From: Pseudomonadota bacterium
Lineage (GTDB): Bacteria > Desulfobacterota > Binatia > Binatales > Binataceae
Reading direction: 5' to 3'
Length of the DNA: 44,016 nt
NCBI GenBank assembly: GCA_021324455.1
Contig: JAJPJA010000008.1
Span: forward strand, 1 to 44,016
Shown: positions 33,625 through 40,505 of the stretch, piece by piece
Numbering within the stretch: the stretch's first letter is position 1
How the letters are laid out: every line of letters begins with the position of its first letter
Notes under the pieces: model-generated
Databases searched by the model: none
Seen by the model: only the letters and a program-made list of their open reading frames with translations
What the model was told of the DNA's origin: nothing
Made by a program: the position numbers and the translations under genes

Positions 33625-34803
33625 ATGATTGATCGAAGTTCACTTTTATATGGACGACTGGTAATGGGTCCCGTATTGGCCGCCTGCATTTTGACGTTGG
33701 CAATTGCGGGCAGCCGAAAGGCGTATGGGCAAAGTGCGGTTCCGTCTTCCTCCTTTCTGGTTACCCGGTTCGGAGCGAGATGCGACGGCGTGACCGACGA
33801 CACCAGGGCGTTCGAGGCCGCGCTGCGCGCGGCTGCCGCGCACTGCGCCGCCCGGGGAGCCTACGTGGTGAGCGGGTTCCGCACCATTATTGTACCTGAC
33901 GGCGCGATCTGCCGCCTCAACGGAGGACTGGTGAACCCAAGAGCTGACTGCGTGGGGATTTCCAGTTTTGCCGGCGCCACGCTGGATTTCAGCGGTCTGG
34001 GGGAGGGGCGGACGGCGTTGACTTTGAATCCGCTGGCCTACGGCGCGTACTCCGGGAATTTAGCGCGGTTCGAACATATCCAGATGATCGGTCCGGGCCG
34101 GAACACCAGCACGGTTGGTATCGCCAGCAGCACGCCAAATACCACGTATAGTCAATATAACATTCACGGCTTCGGTCACGGCTACGAGGTGCGGAGCGGA
34201 TCGTGGCTGAATCATTTCGTCAACGTATCCATATCGGATTGTGCAGTCGATCTCTATTGCGGAAGCGGATTGAATAATGCCGGAGAGCAGATCAGTTTCG
34301 AGGGCGGGAATCTGTTCAACAGCGGCCAGGCGGTGCACAATGACGGCTGCGAGTTCAACATCACGGACTCGGCGCTGGACGAGTTCAGCGGTCCGGCGGT
34401 GGTAAACGGCGGCGGTTCCACACGGCTTACCAGCGATCATATCGAGTATGTAAACAGCACCGCGCGGGCGCCGCTTGAGGTATCCTCGCGAGCCTGCAAC
34501 GCGTGGGGCAGTATCACGATGCAGGGGGGACAGATTCAGTTCGATCATGCGCCGCCGCATGCGCTGGCGTGGAACGACGGAGGTCCCGGCCCCTGCGGGG
34601 GCGGCGGATGGGGTTCGTATATCACGATCAGAAACGTGTTTTTGGGAAATATTCCCAGCAACCCGAACGGAACACCGCGCGTGGGCGGTTCGAATTCGAC
34701 CCAGATCGCGGTTTGCCACGCGACCAAGGGAGACGGCGGTGGGGCGATGGGCAATGTGCCCAACATCGGGCGTCCGAACCTGCCCGCCCAGGGTCCATGT
34801 TGA
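33625..34803 (+). CDS. Exported right-handed beta-helix protein (pectate-lyase-3 type)
   Basis: A 392-residue protein with an N-terminal signal peptide (VMGPVLAACILTLAIAG, likely cleavage after AYG near residue 36). It then has VTRFGARCDGVTDDTRAFEA, the hallmark start of the pectate lyase superfamily/GH28-like fold. The rest shows parallel beta-helix rungs rich in Asn and Gly (SGQAVHNDGCEFNITDSALD). Several cysteine pairs suggest periplasmic disulfides. ATG 33625 is used; an in-frame ATG at 33664 is possible. It probably binds, cleaves or epimerises the polysaccharide in the periplasm or outside. Catalytic residues were not assigned. Confidence 0.75.
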   Translation: MIDRSSLLYGRLVMGPVLAACILTLAIAGSRKAYGQSAVPSSSFLVTRFGARCDGVTDDTRAFEAALRAAAAHCAARGAYVVSGFRTIIVPDGAICRLNGGLVNPRADCVGISSFAGATLDFSGLGEGRTALTLNPLAYGAYSGNLARFEHIQMIGPGRNTSTVGIASSTPNTTYSQYNIHGFGHGYEVRSGSWLNHFVNVSISDCAVDLYCGSGLNNAGEQISFEGGNLFNSGQAVHNDGCEFNITDSALDEFSGPAVVNGGGSTRLTSDHIEYVNSTARAPLEVSSRACNAWGSITMQGGQIQFDHAPPHALAWNDGGPGPCGGGGWGSYITIRNVFLGNIPSNPNGTPRVGGSNSTQIAVCHATKGDGGGAMGNVPNIGRPNLPAQGPC

Positions 34804-34855
34804 CGCGGAATCCCCAGTGAGGCGGCCGGCCAGAAAACCCACGGGGCGCGCGGAG

Positions 34856-35413
34856 ATGCCTGGGGCACAACCGGAAGATGTTGCGGGGCGCGTCTGTCGG
34901 ACAAGTCAAAACAAGATCGTTGGCCTCAGTGAACTGGTGCCGACGCTCGAAAGGCGGCGCGCCCGCGGTTTACGCGCCGCCTTTACCAACGGATGTTTCG
35001 ACCTGCTGCATGCCGGTCACGTGGAGTCGCTGGAGTTCGCACGAGCGCAGGCCGACCTGCTGATCGTGGGACTTAACGACGATGCGAGCGTGCGTCAATT
35101 AAAGGGCGAAAGCCGTCCGGTCTATCCGGCCGGCGATCGTGCCCGGATACTCGCCGCACTGGAAGCGGTCGATTACGTAGTGATATTCGGCGGCCCGCGC
35201 GCAGAAGAAATCATCCGCGCCGTCCGGCCGGACGTACTGGTCAAAGGTCAGGATTGGGAAGGCAAGACGGTGGACGGGGCTGCCTTCGTACAAAGTTATG
35301 GCGGCCGTGTGGTTTTGGCCAGGCTACTGGAAGGGCGCGCCACGAGCCGGACGATCCAACGTCTGGCGCTCGGCAGCGCCGCGGAAAATCAGCGCGGGGG
35401 TGGCCCAAAGTGA
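34856..35413 (+). CDS. D-glycero-beta-D-manno-heptose-1-phosphate adenylyltransferase (RfaE2/HldE C-terminal type)
   Basis: A 185-residue stand-alone cytidylyltransferase-like enzyme. It has the complete motif TNGCFDLLHAGHVESLEFA (HxGH at 52-55), then LIVGLNDDASVRQLKGESRP, AALEAVDYVVIFGG and RPDVLVKGQDW. It should form ADP-heptose from heptose-1-phosphate and ATP. The start is uncertain: ATG 34856 and GTG 34817 are both in frame, the latter with GGAA six bases upstream. It complements the damaged C-terminal domain of the HldE-like protein at 30585. Its stop overlaps a GTG (35410) in the frame of the next gene. Confidence 0.9.
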   Translation: MPGAQPEDVAGRVCRTSQNKIVGLSELVPTLERRRARGLRAAFTNGCFDLLHAGHVESLEFARAQADLLIVGLNDDASVRQLKGESRPVYPAGDRARILAALEAVDYVVIFGGPRAEEIIRAVRPDVLVKGQDWEGKTVDGAAFVQSYGGRVVLARLLEGRATSRTIQRLALGSAAENQRGGGPK

Positions 35414-35421
35414 GGCCGAAA

Positions 35422-35652
35422 ATGCAAAAACGGGGTCAGATCGTGCCCGACTTGGCGCCAGTGATGACGGTGGATGAAATCGCCACCTATCTGAAGTGCC
35501 ATCCGGGATCCATTTACCGCCTGCTGAAGCTCGGTGAGATACCGGCGTTCCGGCTGGGCGGAAGCTGGCGGTTCCGGCGCGATACCATCGACAAGTGGAT
35601 CGAGGAGCGGACCAATCCGCTCGCTTCCAAGGCGCACAAAATGGAGCGATAA
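35422..35652 (+). CDS. Excisionase-family HTH DNA-binding protein (copy C)
   Basis: A 76-residue HTH_17 protein: MTVDEIATYLKCHPGSIYRL, then LKLGEIPAFRLGGSWRFRRD and IDKWIEERT. It matches copy B at 20354 in most conserved positions. ATG 35422 has GAGG six bases upstream. A GTG at 35410 overlaps the rfaE2 stop as GTGA and would add four residues, so translation is probably coupled either way. It is the last gene before the strong terminator at 35756. Three such proteins at the start, middle and end of one locus is unusual. Confidence 0.82.
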   Translation: MQKRGQIVPDLAPVMTVDEIATYLKCHPGSIYRLLKLGEIPAFRLGGSWRFRRDTIDKWIEERTNPLASKAHKMER

Positions 35653-35755
35653 AGCGATGCGCTGAAGCCGGACATCTGACAGGCCATTACTGATTAGCGC
35701 GCCAGGCCGGTTACTCGCCGGCGGAGGCTGCTGTAGTGGCTATTGGCGCACGAAA

Positions 35756-35799
35756 CGGGCGCCGGATGATTAATACTCATCCGGCGCCCGTTTTTTTTT
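35756..35799 (+). terminator. Rho-independent terminator of the polysaccharide locus
   Basis: CGGGCGCCGGATGA (35756-35769) and TCATCCGGCGCCCG (35777-35790) pair perfectly over 14 bp around a 7-base loop. Nine T follow directly (35791-35799). The T-run sits on the + strand, so it ends rightward transcription from the HTH copy C gene. It is the only strong terminator I found in the window. Confidence 0.95.
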
Positions 35800-35936
35800 C
35801 GCGCCTGCCGGAAGACCGCGCCCTGCAGTTTATACATCTGCGCGGCGATTGAGATGCTGGAAAAAGGGGCGCCGGACGTGCCGATCCGGCCAGACCGAGG
35901 AAAACAACGCACTTGTTTTTTCTCACTCGAAGGCAA

Positions 35937-35950
35937 CAGGTTTAAACTTG
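35937..35950. promoter_or_regulatory. Imperfect palindrome, possible XRE operator
   Basis: CAGGTTTAAACTTG is a 14-bp palindrome with one mismatched pair around a perfect GTTTAAAC core. It lies 83 bases before the XRE-cupin start codon. XRE regulators often bind short AT-centred palindromes, so self-regulation is possible; this is inferred from position and symmetry alone. Confidence 0.3.
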
Positions 35951-36033
35951 AACTGCCCGCGAGTTCCTGATACGTACACTATAAGTGAACAACAAGCCAT
36001 CGATACTGGACAAACGCCGCAGGGATGCCGCCG

Positions 36034-36600
36034 ATGGCCGGTGACAGTCTGCCGCGTTTTCAGATCGGCGCCAAGCTGAAGGCCGCGCGTCAACAACAGG
36101 AGCTTTCGCTGCGTACGCTGGGAGAGCGCGTCGGTTTTTCCGCCAGTTTTCTGTCGCAAGTGGAACTGGGCCAGGTATCTCCGTCGCTTGCGTCGCTCGA
36201 CCGGATCGCGCAGGCCCTGGGTCTGCAGCTGCACGACCTGCTGGCTGAACCCGACACGGCGCTCAACCCGGTACTGCACCGGCGGGAGGAAGTGACCCTG
36301 CGGTCGGAATGGTCGCGCGCGGCGGTAAGATCGCTGCTTCCGGCGGATACGCAGGGGCAGGTTTCGGCGGTTCTGATCGATATGGAGCCGGGCGGGCGGA
36401 CCGGCAACACCGGTGTTTCACACAAAGGCAAGGAGCTGTTTTTCTGCGTGCGGGGGAAAGCCAAGGTGGTGCTGGCCGACGAGGAATACAGTCTGATGGA
36501 AGGAGACAGTCTGTACTACGACGCGAAGCTGCCTTCCAGGGTGGAAAACACCAGCAGGAGCAGGACCGAGGTTCTCCTGATATCGGTGAGGTTGAAATAA
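36034..36600 (+). CDS. XRE-family regulator with C-terminal cupin domain
   Basis: A 188-residue transcription regulator. The HTH_3 domain is at about residues 7-62 (IGAKLKAARQQQELSLRTLG, then FSASFLSQVELGQVSPSLAS). A cupin sensor follows at about 105-185 (HKGKELFFCVRGKAKVVL, MEGDSLYYDAKLPSRVEN). Of two ATGs, 36034 is preferred because AGGGA lies eight bases upstream; 36025 is too close to it. This class senses small molecules through the cupin and represses or activates nearby genes. It follows the polysaccharide terminator and a possible operator at 35937. Control of the polysaccharide locus is plausible but unproven. Confidence 0.87.
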   Translation: MAGDSLPRFQIGAKLKAARQQQELSLRTLGERVGFSASFLSQVELGQVSPSLASLDRIAQALGLQLHDLLAEPDTALNPVLHRREEVTLRSEWSRAAVRSLLPADTQGQVSAVLIDMEPGGRTGNTGVSHKGKELFFCVRGKAKVVLADEEYSLMEGDSLYYDAKLPSRVENTSRSRTEVLLISVRLK

Positions 36601-36685
36601 CGCCGGCTTTGGCGCGGCGCTATTGCCTGACATTCAGGGCCATCAGCCGGCAACTGCCCCCTGGCGGCATCCGATTGCTCGGCAC

Positions 36686-36961
36686 ATGGAGTATTTCTGT
36701 ATGGCGATGCTTTTTCTGAATGAATACGCCGAAGCCCATTCCAGCAAGCGGCGCAGGCAGGTTTCGTTCTGCAGCCCCAGGTATCATAAACCTGACGGCA
36801 GCGCCGCCAGCATCGCCATCACCGTGGTAATTGAAGATGGGGACGTGGCTGGAGTGATATCGGCCGTAATCGAGAACGGCGGCATCGGGCAGATGGATGA
36901 CAAAGGCGTTTATCACTTCGTACCATGGCCCTGCGCCGCGGTTGAGATCTGCGAGCTGTGA
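36686..36961 (+). CDS. Small hypothetical protein
   Basis: A possible 91-residue protein. The N-terminus MEYFCMAMLFLNEYAEAHSS is helical, followed by ASIAITVVIEDGDVAGVISA, which looks like alternating beta strands, and a Trp/Pro-containing end (VYHFVPWPCAAVEICEL). I recognise no family. There is no clear RBS. Its stop overlaps a GTG that opens a further 24-codon frame (36958-37032) whose translation also looks protein-like, so the real C-terminus may have been cut by a frameshift. The next gene is convergent. Confidence 0.4.
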   Translation: MEYFCMAMLFLNEYAEAHSSKRRRQVSFCSPRYHKPDGSAASIAITVVIEDGDVAGVISAVIENGGIGQMDDKGVYHFVPWPCAAVEICEL

Positions 36962-37099
36962 ACTGGCTATTGGAAGACAACGGAATTGACTTGCCCAATC
37001 CGGACGGATTCCTGGTCAGCGGCAAAGCCTGATGCAGTATTGAGTATACGCAGTTGCGGGCCAATTACCTGTCCAACTGGTGGAGGAACGCGATTCGGA

Positions 37100-38545
37100 T
37101 CATCCCGCGGCCGGGCTGTCATGCCCCAGTCCGTAGCGCTTTAATTTCACAAACAAAGTCTTGTAGTCGGTCTTGAGCAGGCGCGCGGCCTTTTGCTTGT
37201 GGCCGTTGGTCGCGCGCAGCGCCGCAACAATGGCTTGCTTCTCCGCCTCTTCCAGCGCGAGTTTAGCGATGTCGCGCAGGGAGGCGCCGTCAGGTTCGAT
37301 TTTCGGCGGCGCCGGGCGGGGGACAGCGGACGCTGCGGCCTGGGTGTCGGCGCCGCTGTTTTCCTCCGAAAGCATCGGCTCAATATCGGCCGCTTCGATG
37401 GCCACCCTGGAGGACTGCAGCGCCGCCCGCCGCATCACGTTGCGCAACTGGCGGATGTTGCCAGGCCAGTGATACGCCTGCAGAACGCGCGCGCCGGAGT
37501 CGGTGAGCAGCGAGGCCGGCCGCTTGAGTTCAACCCGCGCCTCTTCCAGAAACGCCCGCGCGAGCGGCAGGATGTCTTCGCGCCTTTCGCGCAATGGCGG
37601 CAGCGAGATGACGAACTCGGCCAAGCGGAAATAGAGGTCCTGGCGGAACAGCCCCCTGGCGCTATGCTCCTGAAGGTTGGCGTTGCTGGCCGCGATTACG
37701 CGCACGTCCACCGCGGTAGCGCGCGAGGATCCCACCGGCCGGATCTGCCGCTCCTGTATCGCGCGCAGCAGCTTGGGCTGCGAGGCAAGGGGCAGATTGG
37801 AGACCTCATCGAGGAACAAGGTGCCGGTGTTGGCCATTTGAAAGTGGCCGTCCTTGCGCCGGACGGCGCCGCTGAAGGCGCCTTTTTCATGGCCGAACAA
37901 CTCCGATTCAACCAGCGCCTCGGGGATCGCGCCGGCGTCGATCGCCACGAACGGCATGTTCGCGCGCTGGCTTTCCTGATGGATGGCGCGCGCCACCAGT
38001 TCCTTGCCGGTACCGGTCTCGCCCTGGATCAGCACGGTGAAATTAGAGGCGGCGACCCGGCGAATCGCGTCCACCAACTCGCGCATCGGCGCACTGGGCG
38101 TCATCAGGCGGGCCAGATAGCCCTGACGGTCGACCATGCGGCGCAGGCTTTCCACCTCGATCCTGAGTTTGCGGCGTTCCAGGGCCTGGCGAACGCTCAG
38201 CACCACCCGGTCGTTCTGAATCGGACGGATGAGAAAATCCTCGGCGCCGTGCTTGATTGCCTGGACGGCGGTTTGGATGTCGCCGTAAGCGGTCAGCATG
38301 ATGACCGGGAGTTGGGGCGCGGTGGTTTTGAGCCGGTCCAGGGTTTCGATCCCGTCCATTCCGGGCATCCGCAGATCGAGCAGCACGACGTCGGGGGGAT
38401 CGGAGGCGATGCGCGCGAGCGCCGCTTCGCCGCTTTCCACCGCGGCGGTAGCAAAACCCTCGGCCTGAAAAACCGCCTCCAGCATCTTCAAATTGGCGGG
38501 ACTGTCATCTACCGCGAGTATCCGGGGAGTGTCATTGCCGTCCAT
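37100..38545 (-). CDS. NtrC-family sigma-54 response regulator with atypical key residues
   Basis: A 481-residue protein with receiver, AAA+ and FIS-type HTH domains. The receiver has Asp13, Asp14 and acceptor Asp57 (VVLLDLRMPGMDG), but the conserved Lys near the end is Arg107 (FLIRPIQ). The AAA+ domain has Walker A GETGTGKE (175-182) and Walker B GTLFLDEV (241-248). The sigma-54 contact loop reads GAFSGA (222-227), not GAFTGA. The HTH is at about 437-475 (HKQKAARLLKTDYKTLFVKL). It is last in the signalling operon, 19 bases after the CheY-like gene. Its targets are unknown; no convincing -24/-12 promoter was found in front of the polysaccharide locus. Confidence 0.92.
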   Translation of the reverse strand: MDGNDTPRILAVDDSPANLKMLEAVFQAEGFATAAVESGEAALARIASDPPDVVLLDLRMPGMDGIETLDRLKTTAPQLPVIMLTAYGDIQTAVQAIKHGAEDFLIRPIQNDRVVLSVRQALERRKLRIEVESLRRMVDRQGYLARLMTPSAPMRELVDAIRRVAASNFTVLIQGETGTGKELVARAIHQESQRANMPFVAIDAGAIPEALVESELFGHEKGAFSGAVRRKDGHFQMANTGTLFLDEVSNLPLASQPKLLRAIQERQIRPVGSSRATAVDVRVIAASNANLQEHSARGLFRQDLYFRLAEFVISLPPLRERREDILPLARAFLEEARVELKRPASLLTDSGARVLQAYHWPGNIRQLRNVMRRAALQSSRVAIEAADIEPMLSEENSGADTQAAASAVPRPAPPKIEPDGASLRDIAKLALEEAEKQAIVAALRATNGHKQKAARLLKTDYKTLFVKLKRYGLGHDSPAAG

Positions 38546-38564
38546 GACGCAAATCCGACTGAAG

Positions 38565-38957
38565 TCACTTCGATCCCGTCCCGAAGCGCCGGCGAATCAG
38601 ACTGCGCGCGGTTTCGAAGGTCGGAGCGGTTAGCGGCTTGACCAGATAGCCCAAAGCGCCGCGTTTGAGATAATCCGCCCTGACCGCATCGTGAGTCACC
38701 GGACTGGTGATGATTACGGCGGTATCGGGAAAATCGGCTCTGATTTTTTGGAAAGCTTGCTCGCCGCCGATACCCTCGGAGGGGGGCGTCAGCAGGTCCA
38801 GGGTCACCAGATCGTATTTTTCGGCGCGCAGCTTTGCCAGCGCCTGTGCCGCGCTGGCGGTTTCGCTGAATCGATCGCATCCGCAGGCGGTCAGGCGGTA
38901 GCGCAGTAAACGGCGGACGGACGGCGAGCTATCGACGACCAGCGTCTTGATGGGCAT
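38565..38957 (-). CDS. CheY-like single-domain response regulator
   Basis: A 130-residue receiver domain. The phospho-acceptor is Asp54 (LVTLDLLTPPSEG), Thr84 is in VIITSPV and Lys107 is in YLVKPL. The usual acidic pair near the N-terminus is reduced to Asp9-Ser10 (VVDSSPSV), which may weaken Mg binding. The start is well supported: AGGAGG ends five bases upstream of the ATG. It has no output domain, so it may act as a phosphate relay or by protein contact between the kinases upstream and the NtrC-type protein downstream. Confidence 0.9.
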   Translation of the reverse strand: MPIKTLVVDSSPSVRRLLRYRLTACGCDRFSETASAAQALAKLRAEKYDLVTLDLLTPPSEGIGGEQAFQKIRADFPDTAVIITSPVTHDAVRADYLKRGALGYLVKPLTAPTFETARSLIRRRFGTGSK

Positions 38958-39098
38958 GACAACCTCCTGATTGCAGCGGCGGGCGCCGCTTGAGCGCAGC
39001 TACTCCAGATCCAGGATTGGAGGAGATGGGTGCGCCACTTTCCCCCTCTCGATTGCGATCGGTTGGTTGATTCATTCGCGGTCCGGCGCGATGCGCGG

Positions 39099-40505
39099 TT
39101 AAGTGGCGGTCTTCGATTCTGCGCCGCTGCCGTGGGGCGCCGCGGGAGTGCCGTTGTGCGCGCGCGGCCGATGCGGAGGTTTGACGGGAGGTTCACCCCG
39201 ATCCGAATGCGCATTGTCGGCTTTGCCATTGAGCGGCAGCCGCGCGTAAAAGGTGCTGCCCTCTCCGGGCTTGCTGTTCACCCCCACCTTTCCGCCCTGC
39301 GCCTCGACCACGGTCCGGGTGAGGGCCAGGCCCAGGCCGGTGCCGGGGTATTTTTTCTTCGCGCTGCCGTCGAGCTGGCGGAACCCCACAAAAAGACGCG
39401 GGATATCCTGAGCTTTGATCCCGATTCCTGTATCCTCCACTTCCAGCACCAGTTCCTCGCCCTCGGTGCGCACGCGCGCCATGACGCGGCCTCCGGCGGC
39501 GGTGAATTTCAGCGCGTTGGAAAGATAATTGAACAACACCTGCCGCAGCCGCGCCTGGTCCAGCACCGGAACGGTCATCGCGGCCTGATTTTCGGTCTGC
39601 AGCCGGATACCTTTGAGGGCCGCTTGGGGCGCGAAGGCCGCCTCGGCTTCATGCAGCAACTCGGTCAGGTCCACCGGCTGCGGCACGAGCGGGATTTTGC
39701 CCGATTCGATCCTGCTCGATTCCACTCGCGCCAGATCGAGCAGGTCGTCGATCATGCGCAGGAGATGGCGGGCGCTGGCGAGAATATCGCCGAGATACTC
39801 TTTCTGCCTGCCGGCCAGGGGGCCGGCCTTGCCGTCATGCAGCAGTTCGGAAAAACCGATGACGGCGTTAAGCGGCGTGCGCAGTTCATGGGACAAATTG
39901 TTGAGAAATTCGCGGTTGAAGCGGTTCGCCGCCTGGACCCGGCGGTATTGTTCGGCCAGTTCCTGATTCTGGAGGCGGATAGTGCGTTCGCGCTGCACGA
40001 TGTAGTTGTCCAGCGCCAAACCCATGTCCAGGCAGACGATTTTGAGCAGGGAGAGAAACGCTTCGACGCGGGGTTTGCGCGGTTTTTCCGGCTGCAACAG
40101 ACGGCGCGCGACCGAATCCAAATAGCGCCGATAGGCTCCCAGGTAATAGTTCACGTCCAGTCCAATGCGCTCGTGGACGGCACCCACCATGAGCCGGTCA
40201 GCCACATAGGCGTCGCCATAGCGGCCGCCGGTCAGGCCCAGGAAATAGCGTTTCTGCAGCCGCTTGACCCGCTCCAAAGTTCGCGGTTCGCGAAAGAACC
40301 GGCGGGTTTCATTGAACGACTTGAAATGAGCGTAAAATTCCTCGATGACCTCGTCGGCGTATTTGCGCGCCAGCGGCGCCAGCGCGGCCAGCCGCCTCGC
40401 ATCGCGGACGGTAAAATCCAAAAACGCCTTGCGCCGGATGATTTCGCGCCGCGAGATTCCGTTGCCGCTGCGCAGCCTGCCAACTCTATTCGTGGATGTG
40501 CGCAT
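39099..40505 (-). CDS. Globin-coupled sensor histidine kinase
   Basis: A 468-residue soluble kinase. The N-terminal protoglobin domain (about 20-170) shows RRFFREPRTLERVKRLQKRY and MVGAVHERIGLDVNYYLGAY, where His111 should be the proximal haem ligand. A short coiled linker leads to HisKA with FLNNLSHELRTPLNAVIGFS (His206), then HATPase_c with NYLSNALKF, DTGIGIKAQDIPRLF and GTGLGLALTRTVVEAQGG. There are no membrane segments. It probably senses oxygen or another diatomic gas. Its start overlaps the preceding receiver gene by 20 bases, so they are co-expressed. The Arg/Pro-rich C-terminus (about 430-468) looks disordered. Confidence 0.9.
   Translation of the reverse strand: MRTSTNRVGRLRSGNGISRREIIRRKAFLDFTVRDARRLAALAPLARKYADEVIEEFYAHFKSFNETRRFFREPRTLERVKRLQKRYFLGLTGGRYGDAYVADRLMVGAVHERIGLDVNYYLGAYRRYLDSVARRLLQPEKPRKPRVEAFLSLLKIVCLDMGLALDNYIVQRERTIRLQNQELAEQYRRVQAANRFNREFLNNLSHELRTPLNAVIGFSELLHDGKAGPLAGRQKEYLGDILASARHLLRMIDDLLDLARVESSRIESGKIPLVPQPVDLTELLHEAEAAFAPQAALKGIRLQTENQAAMTVPVLDQARLRQVLFNYLSNALKFTAAGGRVMARVRTEGEELVLEVEDTGIGIKAQDIPRLFVGFRQLDGSAKKKYPGTGLGLALTRTVVEAQGGKVGVNSKPGEGSTFYARLPLNGKADNAHSDRGEPPVKPPHRPRAHNGTPAAPHGSGAESKTAT

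Larger units (their letters stand above)
35653..36033. other. Intergenic region with terminator and regulator leader
   Basis: This 381-base gap has no gene that I can support. It contains the rho-independent terminator (35756-35799) and, nearer the XRE gene, an imperfect palindrome at 35937-35950. An AT-rich stretch with TATAAG at about 35981-35986 could be a -10 box, but I found no good -35 partner. Confidence 0.6.

Noticed and set aside
35365..35380. GGCGCT-CGGC-AGCGCC hairpin upstream of HTH copy C
   Set aside because: It lies inside the rfaE2 coding sequence and short GC palindromes of this size are expected by chance in high-GC DNA; not strong enough to call an operator.
37193..38641. 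A 482-codon + strand frame opposite the NtrC-type gene
   Set aside because: Low-complexity translation without motifs; the minus strand has full receiver, AAA+ and HTH domains.
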